Source: Cercozoa sp. M6MM
Lineage: Eukaryota; Endomyxa: Ascetosporea
Length of the DNA: 64,000 bases
Assembly: GCA_040357565.1 (NCBI GenBank)
Contig: JBDODJ010000008.1
Strand: one strand, 5' to 3'
Below the pieces are notes generated by a model that was given only the letters and a program-made list of their open reading frames with translations, was not told the origin of the DNA and made no database searches. Within the stretch, counting starts at the first letter, position 1. Every line of letters starts with the position of its first letter. Below, piece after piece: positions 1 to 10,063 of this stretch. The translations under genes were made by a program, and so were the position numbers.

Positions 1-300
1 GAAGGCACTTATGGGGACGCATCTCACGGATGAAATCTAGTGTCTGAGGAGGTGTGTACAGGGAGAGAACGAAAAAACGGAAAGTACCTGAGGCCAGCAG
101 AAATGTGCTGGATGCGCATTTCGATTGCGAAACACACAGTCCAACACCAGAAGATCGATGGGCTGGAGTGTACACATCATAGTTACATTCAAAGGCGTAG
201 TTTGTGTAGTTTGTGTACCCACTTCTGTAGCCACTCGCGTGTATGCGAGGGCACAGACGAAACGTCGCTGATGTAGACGATTCGACGTCTCCTTTGCTCT
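1..300 (-). CDS. PhnP-type metallo-beta-lactamase superfamily hydrolase (partial)
   Basis: Three exons are visible on the minus strand: about 219-300, 88-162 and 1-43. They join in frame. The first encodes a VYISDVSSVP strand, the second LLVLDCVF followed by HPAHFCWPQ, and the third TLDFIREMRPHKCL. These match the C-terminal half of the PhnP/At1g30300-like metallo-beta-lactamase family, where a late metal-site aspartate in YISDVS is followed by LDLLxLD and THFxxxQ motifs. The family are metal-dependent phosphodiesterase-like hydrolases; the substrate here cannot be inferred. The gene runs off the left edge, where the final THxxH-type segment should lie. Its N-terminal half, with the HxHxDH site, is missing and probably falls in the gap at 420-519. 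Family assignment is fairly secure; gene extent is not. Confidence 0.7.
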
Positions 301-371
301 TCTTCGAAAAGTATGAGGGGTAAAAACGATACATAGGCAATTACGCGGGAGAAAAGGGGTCAAGGGAGTAC

Positions 372-419
<48 letters not shown>

Positions 420-519
420 NNNNNNNNNNNNNNNNNNNNNNNNNNNNNNNNNNNNNNNNNNNNNNNNNNNNNNNNNNNNNNNNNNNNNNNNNNNNNNNNN
501 NNNNNNNNNNNNNNNNNNN
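420..519. other. 100-N assembly gap inside a dinucleotide repeat
   Basis: One hundred Ns replace sequence of unknown length. The left flank is (TG)n, about 374-419. The right flank is (CA)n, about 520-534. The two flanks are in opposite orientation, unlike the other repeat-flanked gaps in this window. Coding sequence on either side does not join into one recognisable protein. Confidence 0.95.
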
Positions 520-575
520 CACACACACACACACGTGACACACACACAGACAGAGATAAGCATCAATAAATTTAC

Positions 576-845
576 TTTCGAAAGGTGTGCAGACGATTGA
601 AGAATGAAAGTGACAGCTTTCGATGCGATCTCCGACAATGTTTGCGACAGATTGCCACTCTGCAAACGCACGCAGGCAGCTGAAGTTCATACTGACAGTC
701 AAAAGCAGCTGACATACAGTAGCAGAGGGTCGCCAGGAATGCAGCGAGCACAGCTCTCGGAGCAACTCGAGCACCTGCTGCACCACAGGGTGCACACCGC
801 CCCTGTCCTGTTAAAACACTCTGTAAGCAGAAGACGAAAGTATGT

Positions 846-921
<76 letters not shown>

Positions 922-1486
922 AGTTACCGAAGCCGGAAAATGTTGGCCCGACTCCTCAAGGAAAGTCAAAAGTTTGCGTTTGGCCGATATCACGCGTGTT
1001 TCCTGTTTGTTTTCGAAGGGTGTTATAGCAAAACAAATAAGTAGAAAGAGGTACGGCCTCTTCTGACAGGGTGTCGACGAGAGGCGCCAGGGCCGGTGAC
1101 AGCTGCGTGAACTCGGAGCTGTTGTCTGTGACGACTGCTTTGACACGCAAGGCGGCGACCTGTCGCACATACGCACACATATGCACATGTGTCAACCGAT
1201 ATATCTAGCCACGAACCAGACGTGTCGAGAAGGCTGCGAAGTCCGCTAGTTTCTTCGCTTCATTCTGCGAACACTGGATATTTTAAAAAACAGCGAACAC
1301 AGAGTCAAACCTTGGCGGCGTCAGCGGCTTCAAGAACGCGTTTGTTCCACTTCTCCACTGCGGGGGCCTACAGGTGCGTGCGTGAGTGTGTGCAAGCACT
1401 GTGTGGATAGCGTGCGTGCGTTAAATACCGCGATTTGAGCAAGCAAACTGTCAAGACACGCCGAGTCGGCGCAGGTGTATCTATCT

Positions 1487-1537
<51 letters not shown>

Positions 1538-1826
1538 TATTTATATCCATGAATACACAAGGTAGATCGCGATTACGGGTGAAGTGCACCTGAGAAGAAA
1601 GGCATGCAGGTGACTCTCTTGCCGAAGCGCGCGCAGCAGCCTAAACAGGGTGTGGAAACGAATCAAAGGAGGCGCAGGGGTAAATACCGCAGACAAGTGT
1701 TTTGCACGAGTGCAGCCACATCGTCGTCCTCGTTCAACTGCAGGAAAGAGACAACTCAATGTCCGCACTTCACAAAAGGTAGAATGGAAAGCCTACATCG
1801 TCGTGAGACATCGTGGCGTTGGACAT
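576..1826 (-). CDS. unidentified alpha-helical protein (3' part lost in gap)
   Basis: The start is an ATG at 1826 (MSNATMSHDD). In-frame exons separated by 50-60 nt introns follow. They encode a run of amphipathic helices including LRLLRALRQESHLHAFLL, VEKWNKRVLEAADAAK, VAALRVKAVVTDNSSEF, HPVVQQVLELLRELC and LSEIASKAVTFILQ. Introns contain the (CA)n at 1488-1534 and the (AG)n at 849-920. The last visible exon ends near 576 at a GTAAAT donor, and the following intron enters the N gap. I do not recognise the family; an armadillo-like helical fold is possible. It is kept separate from the metallo-beta-lactamase exons because no known family combines the two, but the gap prevents proof. Confidence 0.45.
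849..920. repeat. (AG)n microsatellite
   Basis: A perfect AG repeat of about 36 units lies in an intron of the minus-strand helical-protein gene, where it reads (CT)n and extends the polypyrimidine stretch before the acceptor near 820. Confidence 0.95.
1488..1534. repeat. (CA)n microsatellite
   Basis: A perfect CA repeat lies inside an intron of the minus-strand gene at 576-1826. Confidence 0.95.
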
Positions 1827-2041
1827 TGCAGTGAGGCTAATGTCGTCTTGTTCCTCTTGTTGCTGTGGTTCTTGTTTTTGTTGTGACTGTTGTTTTGTGC
1901 TGTACAAGGACGTATTGAGTATCGAATGGTCCACGGTGGCGTTCGTGCTGCACAATAAAATGTGAACCTTAACTATCTTGAGATTAACTCTGCTGTACCT
2001 CTCATTGAGCGAATGCGAAATGTTGGCATCCTGCGGCGTGG

Positions 2042-3346
2042 TTACGACCACTTGTAGCTCTGTCTTGAATCCGTATAGATTACTTCTGCTGATAGCATTC
2101 CCTCTGTACCAGCACCGTCTTCATTATCGCCTGCATTGGTGGCGGCGGCGATTTCTTCAAAACGCTCTCGCTGTCGGCGCAACTGACGCTTTGCCTGTAG
2201 CGCAGTATCAAGTAAAGAGTATAAGGGGTAAAAATTACAGAATGCGAGGTACCCTCCGCATACGCCGAAAGTGTTCTAAATTAAAGTTCATCGCTTTGAC
2301 GTGCGCGTACAGCACACGACTTCGATGCGCCGCAACGAGAGCAACGAGTTGCGTGATGGCACTCGGGGCAGACAATACAGGCAGTTCGAGTGCCTTCTTG
2401 GGCACCACGGCCTTCTGCATCGAGACGAGTTTCTGCGCCACCTCGCGCGAGTCGCGTGCCAGCAGTTCCAGTGACGCGAATGCTTTCTGTGTTGGCTGCC
2501 ACTTTTCGTACCTCTCTGGAAGGGTGTATTCAGGATAGGTAGAGAAAACTAATGGCAAAAAAGGAACAGGATACCTGGTGCAGGCACAGGCATCTGTGCG
2601 AGCGAGTCGTCTAAAAACTTGAGCAACGAGGCGCACGTCGCTTTCGGTGAATTAACAAGTAAGACTCAAGACAAACACACCAGATATCAGAGCAGCTACT
2701 CAATCGAAGCGGACGCAGTCTTTTGAGGGCACTGTTACGCAAAGTGTTTGTCTAGTGAAGAGCATTGAACAACAAGTAGGGTGCACCTCGAAGACGACAT
2801 CAGATCCGTGTGCTCTTGAAAGAAGTGCAGTGCCTTGTCCAGGCTAAATAGGGAAATGCCCCAAAGGTGACAATGTTCTCAGAAGGTTAGGGAAAAAGCA
2901 GTACACGCGCGCAAAGTTTTCTGACAGCGCCTCGTCGCTGCTGGGATGACGCAACAGCACCGCCGCCAGCTCGGTTACCTGCAACAACTCCTGCGGACAC
3001 CACATAGGAGATCTGAAATTAGCTAATAAAACAGTAACACTAATAAAAACGCACCTGCTGCAGCGATACAAGGTTGCGTTGCTCGCGATACGTGCCTCGC
3101 GTTCGTCTCTCCTACTCCAGGGCCTTGCATCATTTTCAAGAAAATCCAAGAGCTCCGCTTGATACCAAAATGGTCGATCGTTTCGCAAGCGCAGCGACGC
3201 GTTGCTCCATCATGCGTAGTTCCTCTTGACACTACACGGAGTTTGTGTGATCACCAAACATGCAAAAGAAAACAAAACACCTCGCTCTGATGTGATTCAA
3301 GAACAGCCATCGCCTGCTCTAACTCATCTTGCTGCTGTTGCATCAT
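2042..3346 (-). CDS. unidentified coiled-coil protein
   Basis: The proposed start is the ATG pair at 3341-3346 (MMQQQQDELEQAM). Exons joined in frame give a first coiled coil (LRMMEQRVAALAKRSTIL, then TYREQRNLVSLQQ). A helical region follows (LLQVTELAAVLLRH; LDKALHFFQEHTDL), then a long helical exon (KWQPTQKAFASLELLARD; VAQKLVSMQKAVVP). A basic helix, KRQLRRQRERFEEIAAA, leads to an acidic tail ending at the TAA at 2042-2044. There is no signal peptide or membrane segment. The helical hairpins resemble coiled-coil subunits of nucleoporin or tethering complexes, but no diagnostic motif supports one. The gene diverges from the ankyrin gene across about 170 bp. One splice junction near 2640-2790 is unresolved. 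Confidence 0.5.
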
Positions 3347-3517
3347 AGTTTTACAGTAGAATGTAGTCCGTTAACGCGAGTGTAAGGCTCATAGCCGCCT
3401 GTTTGAGTAGGCCCGGATCGGTTGCAAGTCTGAAACAAAACTGGAACAGTTCCTAAACCGAAAAGAAAGATTAGTTGCGCTTTTTTAGGTGCTTCAGCCT
3501 TCTAAATTCTACCGTAC
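3347..3517. promoter_or_regulatory. short divergent intergenic region
   Basis: This 171 bp interval separates two divergent start codons, so it should hold both promoters. It contains TACCGTAC at 3510-3517, immediately before the ATG of the ankyrin gene. The same octamer recurs in other intergenic intervals of this window. An open stretch at 3360-3450 on the minus strand might instead be an upstream exon of the coiled-coil gene. Confidence 0.35.
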
Positions 3518-5308
3518 ATGGAAAGGTGTGATCTTCTTTCATTTCTTGTACAGTATTCCGATAATTTTCTCGAGATTCCGAGCTTTGTGGGCTGCAGACT
3601 CAAGCGGCATTTACATGCGTGCTTTCGAGCCGTGAACCAGGACGATGTAGGTGCCCTCGCATCTGCGATTGAACTAGCGCTGGAAGAAGGAAACGAGGAG
3701 GCGCCTGATGTAGTCATCAAGCAGCTGCTAAGCGCTCAAGACAGCGGTTTCGATACTCTACTACACCGTGCCGCGGAGCATGCAGAGGAGCCAATGATGT
3801 TGCATCTGCTTTCTCTGATTCGGCGAGTCTCCGATGCTGGTATGGTATATGTTCGATGCATATAATTTATGGTGAATCCTTTGGAACAGAGTACTACTTT
3901 ATAGCTCCAGGCGAAACCTGCGAATCCTTCGAGGCGTTGACACCACAGATACGGCATCGCCGCTACTGTCGACGAAATACATTTGAGACGCTGCGTCACT
4001 TTTTTGATGCGGAGAACTGCGAGGTATCAGGATTTACTTTTTCCGATATCAACAGCTCCAGTCATGCATCTGTGTGCATCAATGCAGGGCGTTCGTCCTA
4101 TGCACATTGCCGCTCAAAAAGTCCTTACTCATACTGTCTGTATCTGATGTATTGAAGAAAATCCAGATCTGATATTTCGACAGGGCAAGGTTGGCGTGGT
4201 GAAACTGCTGCTGGAGGTGGGTGCGTCGTTACAGGCACCTGACCTGCAGGATCGCACGGTATCTGAGTCTTGAGAGCCACTATCATGTATGAAATAGTAG
4301 CTCATCAGCCAATAAACTAATGTGCGTCTGATGTCGCAGCCTCTGCTACACGGAATTGCGTCTCGCAACATCGACCTTGTCAAATACCTCTTGGCACGGG
4401 GTATAACTTTCACGGACACGGTCTTTTGTCGCTCTTATTGATACGGCGTAGGAGCGAAGCAGGCTGTAACACGCCAACAGCGAGCGACGCCATTGTTGCG
4501 GGCACTGCAGCATGGTAGAATAGTCTCTCGTTTCCCGAGCTAAATATCGGTGGTTGATTTTGTTTGTTGCAGGAAACAAGGAGATGGCACTCCTTCTGCT
4601 GGATCATTGCGCGAGCGTTCAGGTGTCTCGGTTTCTTCCGTGATCTTGCTGACTTTATTCATCTCTGTTCCCCAGTACTTAAACGAGTGCGATAAGACTG
4701 GGCGGACGGCGCTGCAGTGGAGTGCCACAAGAGGCAGCGACCTGCTTGATGTTGCACAACTCCTATTGCACAAGGGTAACAATGCTAGGTGTGCCTGTGC
4801 CATACTCTGTTTAGGATGTGAAGTTATGTGTGTGTCGGCAGGTGCCAGAGTGGACGCAGCTGCCTTCAATACAGCCATGAATAGTGGCAGTGTGCCGCTC
4901 GTGCAGTTACTTCTTGAGCATGGCGAGTCGGGCGGTGTCTACTGCTAGCTCCTTTCTCATCCTTCTTGTCCTGCTTTACGGGGCGCCCCCCCCCCAGACG
5001 AGGGCGAAAGCAGAGTCGACATAATCCAGCGTTTTCTCGGCACTAAAGTACTTTCTTCATTGACTCTTTTCTTTGTTTAATACCTTTCTCCCCTTGGTAG
5101 GAAGTGCTACACCTGGCGGCAAAGCAGCGTTGGCTACCCGGCATTGTCGCTTTCGTTTGGGATTACGTCAAGGTAAATCTCCTGTGACATACTCTGTGAC
5201 TTTATATTATTGTACATTTGCTTTTGGCATTTGTAGACTGAAGATGCCGCCAGGAAACAATGGCTCTCGCGTTGCACTCGAAACGGTTGATTGCCGCATT
5301 CCGCTCCG

Positions 5309-5360
<52 letters not shown>

Positions 5361-7501
5361 GTCCATTTCTTTGCCCCTGATTGTTTCTTCTCTTTGTAGG
5401 CACAACTGCGTTGCACGAGGCATGTCAGCGTCATCTTTTAATGCCAGCAGATGCGTCACTGGTCAACTGGCTACTGAGCGTGGGTACAACGCTTATTTAA
5501 TCGCCTGTTTACGGCAAACAGAAAGGAGGTTCGTAGGCGCCGACCCAAATGCTGTAGCTACATTGCGCGAGGACTACCGAGGCGACCAAGCGTAACTGTC
5601 TTGTATTGCTTTATATATCTTTACCCTGTTGCTCTTGCAGTCAAAACGCGCTAGGACAGCTTGCACGCAGTCTCCGCCGAATTCATAACCCACTTCGATT
5701 GTAAATTTAGCACACACGTCCTCAAACTAAGAGGATTTAAACCTTGAGAGGCGTTTTGTCGAGTTACAGTGAAGCACGAGCTGTGCCAAACAAGGTGGCG
5801 TTTCAACGGTACATCCTTTCAAAAAAAGAGGGAAGAGAAGTTGATTGTGGTTTATCCTCGCAGCTTCATCGATGTGGTGCCGTGCCTGCTGCAAAAAGGC
5901 GTGAAAGTTGACGATGCTTTTGATGTGCTTCTCGAGGTACTCAGTACCACCCGAGGGTCGGAATGTAGAGGTTATAGCTATCTCAATCGGGATAACATGC
6001 TCAATCGTTCCAGATGACGCAACATGAGGCTCTGTACAGCGACTTGTGTCGTCTGATACAAGTGCTAGTAGATCGGGGTGCACTGCTTGACCGTGCTTGT
6101 ACACCTTCTGTTACCTTGTTCTTGACCCCATATTATTCCCTTTGCCGACAGTCTCGCAACGGTCGCTGCTGCGTGCTGTGAGTGCCGCCGAGGGCTTTTT
6201 CAATACGAATTTTCGGCGCACTCTCGTATCAGCAGTTTACTCATTTGCCCCTTCCATGTTGTCATCCTTTTTACCCTTCATTACTTTACGCTTTGATCTA
6301 ACTTGACTGAATTAGATACGGAACGATATGCATTACAACGCGAGGGTTTTCGACAGTTTGCGAAATTTCTGCGTTCTACTCGATGTCTTTGCTTCAAACA
6401 AACTGTATCTTTCCTCCTTTTCACCTTTCTATGTACCGCTTCCCTTCTTGTGTATTTAAATTAAAGGTTATCCGATGAAGAGTTCAGAAGCTTGCTTCTA
6501 CTCGGTAAACTTGTACAGCTTTCTTATCAGTTAAAATGTATACCCATGCGATTTTCAGATTCCCCGGGGTACGGCTGCAATGTTTCGTGCGCCCTTCCGA
6601 TTCTCAAGCAAGCAGTGCAATTGCCACTGGTGTGTCCATAACGTTTTGAACCTTGTCACTTGTTATTCTTGAGCTCTTTATGACGCGTAGATGTGGCTTT
6701 GGCGCTCCTCGCCGCTTGAGTCGAAACCCCTGCCAGCGCGAGTGCGGCGGCGTCTGTGTCACAACCTCAATCGTTCCGTCTTCGGCGATGATGAGGACGA
6801 CTTTTTTAGTGGCAACAGCGACGAATCTGACGTTGAAAATGAAGTATACCGCTCACGCGTCTGACCTTTTTCTTTTTCGCGGCCCTTATCCCATGTATCA
6901 AAGGAGGAACATCTCGATCGTCCCGGGCACGTGTTATCGTTGTACTGCATGCTTCATGCATTCGTCCTGCATTGGAGAGGTAGCCTTTCGAACCTGGTAC
7001 CCTCGCTGCGTGTTTTATTTTGTTCTCCTCGCAGACCAGGCGATACAGCAGCTGCTGACGCACGACATCTCATGTGATGTGGCAGCACTGTGCGCTGACT
7101 ATGCTGTCATCGGTTTTGTATGATTCCAGCTACTCCCTTCATCAACTCTTGAGCAACAACGTGAGTTTTCTTTTGCTGATTTGCAGGGCGCGGGTGTACG
7201 CTTGCAAACTCTCCTTAAAAATGACGGATGTGTGTCAGCCAATCTCTTCTTTTCCGGTCTGAAAGGTGCAGCTCACTCTGTTCGCCAGATAAATTTGTGA
7301 AATGCCTCTGATTTTGGTATTGTAGCCAAAGACGCGTTTCTCCAGCATTGTCTGAGCGTGCTCCAGTGTCGGTGTGACAGTCAGAATGCTGTCTCTTATG
7401 AGTCAGAAATTGAAAGCGACGACGCTGACGGGCAGCCAGACGCTACTCGGCTGCGCTTCAGAGTTCTTGCCAGTGCGTGCTTCGAGTCACTGGACGAGTG
7501 A
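3518..7501 (+). CDS. ankyrin-repeat protein with acidic C-terminal region
   Basis: The ATG at 3518 opens a 321-nt exon (MERCDLLSFLVQYSDNFLEI). About a dozen short exons follow, each carrying ankyrin-repeat sequence. Examples are TLLHRAAEHAEEPMMLHLL, RPMHIAAQK, VGVVKLLLEVGASLQAPD, PLLHGIASRNIDLVKYLL, GRTALQWSATRG, FNTAMNSGSVPLVQLLLEHG, LHLAAKQRW and TALHEACQRHLL. Later exons carry more degenerate repeats, then an acidic block, DDEDDFFSGNSDESDVENE (about 6786-6842), and end at a TGA at 7499-7501. Ankyrin repeats mediate protein-protein contacts; the partner is unknown. The exon at 4998-5046 is preceded directly by ten C residues. Exons between 6300 and 7360 are less certain, and two genes remain possible. 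Confidence 0.65.
5311..5357. repeat. (TC)n microsatellite
   Basis: A perfect TC repeat lies in an ankyrin-gene intron. The exon ending RCTRNG before it and the exon starting TTALHEACQRH after it join in frame across it. Confidence 0.9.
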
Positions 7502-7612
7502 CATGTTGCGTCGCTGGGTCGCGACAATCAAAAGTGGTGAGCCAGTTCGTTCGGTTCCGCGACCGGAGTTGTTGCATCTCTTTAGTTTTTTAGTTATATA
7601 TGTACATGGATA

Positions 7613-7686
7613 ACCCAGCACCACTGCCAGTAGAAAACTGCCAGTAGACTGAATCAATAACACCCAGCACCACTGCCAGTAGAAAA
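7613..7686. repeat. 49-bp-period direct repeat
   Basis: A 25-bp unit beginning ACCCAGCACCACTGCC occurs at 7613-7637 and identically at 7662-7686. It lies in the 269 bp between the ankyrin stop (7501) and the next start (7771). Confidence 0.8.
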
Positions 7687-7770
7687 TTGCCAACCCTTGA
7701 CCGACTGTGTCAAAGCGTCCAGAACAGTTCCCGGGTGTGCTGCTGTATAGGCTAGTACAAACTCAGTCAG

Positions 7771-9722
7771 ATGAGCTCTAACGACAATGCGGTGGAATTT
7801 TCGGGTGGCTTGGCTCGTGTGCTGGAGGACCTCCCGATCGGTTCGGCACTGTTGACAGTGCCGAAGCAAGAATGTCTGGTAGCTGCGGCCGAGTTTTCTC
7901 ACCTGAGTCCAGTCGAAGCACTGGCGGCTACTTTGCTGTACCCCGCTAGATTGTCAACAAGTGTTTGAAGACTCAAAGCTGTCAACCCTGTAGCAAAAGA
8001 GAGTCTACCGATGATGCCGTCGCCGACTTTAGCGACAATGTCAACAGCACGGTAAACAAGCAACCTTGCTTTCTCTCGTTCAAACGTCGTCGTATCTGTT
8101 CTCAGTTGGAGTGGAGTGCTCCGGAGATGGCTTTGATCAGCAACACAGCAGCTTACTTTGGTACGCATGGGATACAAAAGAATGAAAGCCACATCATGTG
8201 GGATTAGAGGAGTGAAACCCAACATATGCATCTTATAGAAACGGAGCGCGCTAAGCGTGCGCTGATGGAGTCGTTTCTGCAGGTTAAACTTGCCTTGCGT
8301 TGCACCAAGCAGGTATCACCTGATCATGATACCACTTCTCTTTGGCACCGCAGAATTTACCCTCGCCTCTTCATTTTTTAAGGCCTGGATCAAAGCGAAT
8401 GCACGTGCGCACTGTTTCTTCTTTCAAGGTGTGTCTGTGTCTGTTGTGTCTGTGTCTGTGTCTGTGTCTGTGTCTGTGTCTGTGTCTGTGTCTGTGTCTG
8501 TGTCTGTCGAACCAAATATTTTTAATACTCTCACTTAGACCTGCTCGTTCCTCACCTGTCGGCCTTCCGCGCGGACACAGTATCTTGGATTTTCTTGAGT
8601 CACAGACCACTCTGCTAGAAAATATTTTTCAGCCGAACGCTAAAGCAGTTAGCGTCGAGGTTAGCGAGGATTCCGTCATTTTTGTCGCGCAGGAAGATGT
8701 ACTTTTTCTGTGTTAATTGGGGGTGGGTTAAAAGTGTTGGGCAGCTTCCCAGGGCTGTCTCTTTGACAAAGCTATTTGCTGTGCAGGTGCAGCAAGGCGA
8801 CGCGCTGAATTTCCCTGTGGCTGGTGTTCGAGCCATGCTCGCGGGCGCGCTTCCTGTGAGTTGACTACGTGACGGAGGTTGTCAAATGGGAGTAATAATG
8901 TAGAGTCCACACACGGTGTCGGCGTGGGCGCAGCTGCAGCAATCGCCGCTCGCCCCTGTGCAGCTCAAGATTGTATGCCCTCCCTGTGCATCTACTGATG
9001 GCACCTTTTAATAACATCCTTGAGGGCACTGAAGTACAGTATTTGTATGTTTGTAGCTGTCGTTGAACGGGTTTCGCCGACTCCACGAATTCCGCCTCAG
9101 CGACAGCACGCCCGTGCCGCGTAACACACCACAGTTCCTCTGGTGCGTGCAGTAGTAGGGTCAAATGGGATCAACTGGATTTATGTGACGTGCAGATGGA
9201 CTGCGTGCCTTTGTGCGCGTGCAGTTAATGGGCATGGAAGACATCATGGAGCTTCTCGAGGATTTGGGTGCACAACATACCACATTATACGTGAGTTACC
9301 TCTGTTACTTTCTTACCCTGCATAGAGGACGAAGAGGATGAGCAAAAACGCGACGTTGTGCCGCAATATGTGTCGGCTTCCAATGGTGACTAACCTTTAT
9401 GAGGGTTGCCGGGCGGAAACAAGCGTGTCTGTGCAGAGTACCGTATGTTGCACGCGCTCAAGCAAACGTTCACGCAGATGCTGCGCAACGTGCCGCAAGT
9501 GCCGACGGAAGCACCAGCCGACTGCAAGCTGCCTCGTTTCAACATTGCCCGTGCACTCGCTGTCCACGACACTGCGGTGCGTTGTTTCTTTTGCACTTTA
9601 CGTATTGATGTATCTTTCCTCGGCAGGTGCTAAACAAGGCGATTGCTATGGTGGATGCCGATATCGCCCGCCTCGAAGAGGATATGCCCGAGCTCCGACA
9701 GCACGTCCGCGTCTCTTCCTAA
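7771..9722 (+). CDS. SET/Rubisco-LSMT-like protein, possibly a methyltransferase
   Basis: The ATG at 7771 begins MSSNDNAVEFSGGLARVLED, followed by IGSALLTVPK. This resembles the opening of LSMT/SETD3/SETD6-type SET domains (GxGLxA...IxxGxxLLxVP). A middle segment, VIFVAQEDVQQGDALNFPV, resembles the post-NH stretch (VxLxAxxDIxxGDEL). The C-terminal part resembles a Rubis-subs-bind fold: GLRAFVRVQLMGMEDIMELL, YRMLHALKQTFTQML, PRFNIARALAVHDTAVLN and AIAMVDADIARLEEDM. It ends at the TAA at 9720-9722. I cannot see the canonical NH and YG motifs of SET; the equivalent place reads FQPNAK, so activity is doubtful. A (TGTGTC)n tract fills one intron. The identification rests on a remembered family pattern and is moderate. 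Confidence 0.45.
8430..8507. repeat. TGTGTC hexanucleotide repeat
   Basis: About a dozen imperfect TGTGTC units lie in an intron of the SET-like gene, between the exon ending HCFFFQ and the exon starting DLLVPHLSAF. Confidence 0.9.
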
Positions 9723-10063
9723 ACTTGCTTTGCCGTGCGTTGTGTTGGACTCCGTCGACAGGGATGCCCGTCGGGTTCTTTCTGTGACTTTTGACCGCCG
9801 TCTTAACCTGACCGATCGGATCGTCATTGTCACTGGCAGCTTTAGTTAACCTGCGCTGATAGACTTGATTGAAGTAGCATGGTAATGGCCCGGCGGGCCG
9901 CGGGCACTGGCAGTAGGGTCGAATTGACGCGGTGCACAACGATTCAAACGCACAACTGCCATCGAGGCGTTTCTTGCGTTGGCTGTCAGTTGTTGCAATC
10001 AAACTACTTTAATATTCGCTCTTAATCTACTAAACAAGCTATAAGAAAGTCTGCACACTGTAG
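9723..10063. other. intergenic interval, nothing recognised
   Basis: These 341 bp lie between the SET-like stop and the YedE-like start. I see no convincing exon, repeat or structured RNA. It should contain the 3' UTR of the first gene and the promoter of the second. Confidence 0.5.

Noticed and set aside
372-569. Long frames of alternating Cys-Val or His-Thr at this and other microsatellites.
   Set aside because: They are translations of (TG)n and (CA)n repeats in introns and gaps, not genes.
5134-5459. Arg-Glu repeat frames on the minus strand.
   Set aside because: They are antisense readings of the (TC)n tract in an ankyrin-gene intron.
8371-8610. Arg-His repeat frame on the minus strand.
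   Set aside because: It is the antisense of the intronic TGTGTC repeat of the plus-strand SET-like gene.
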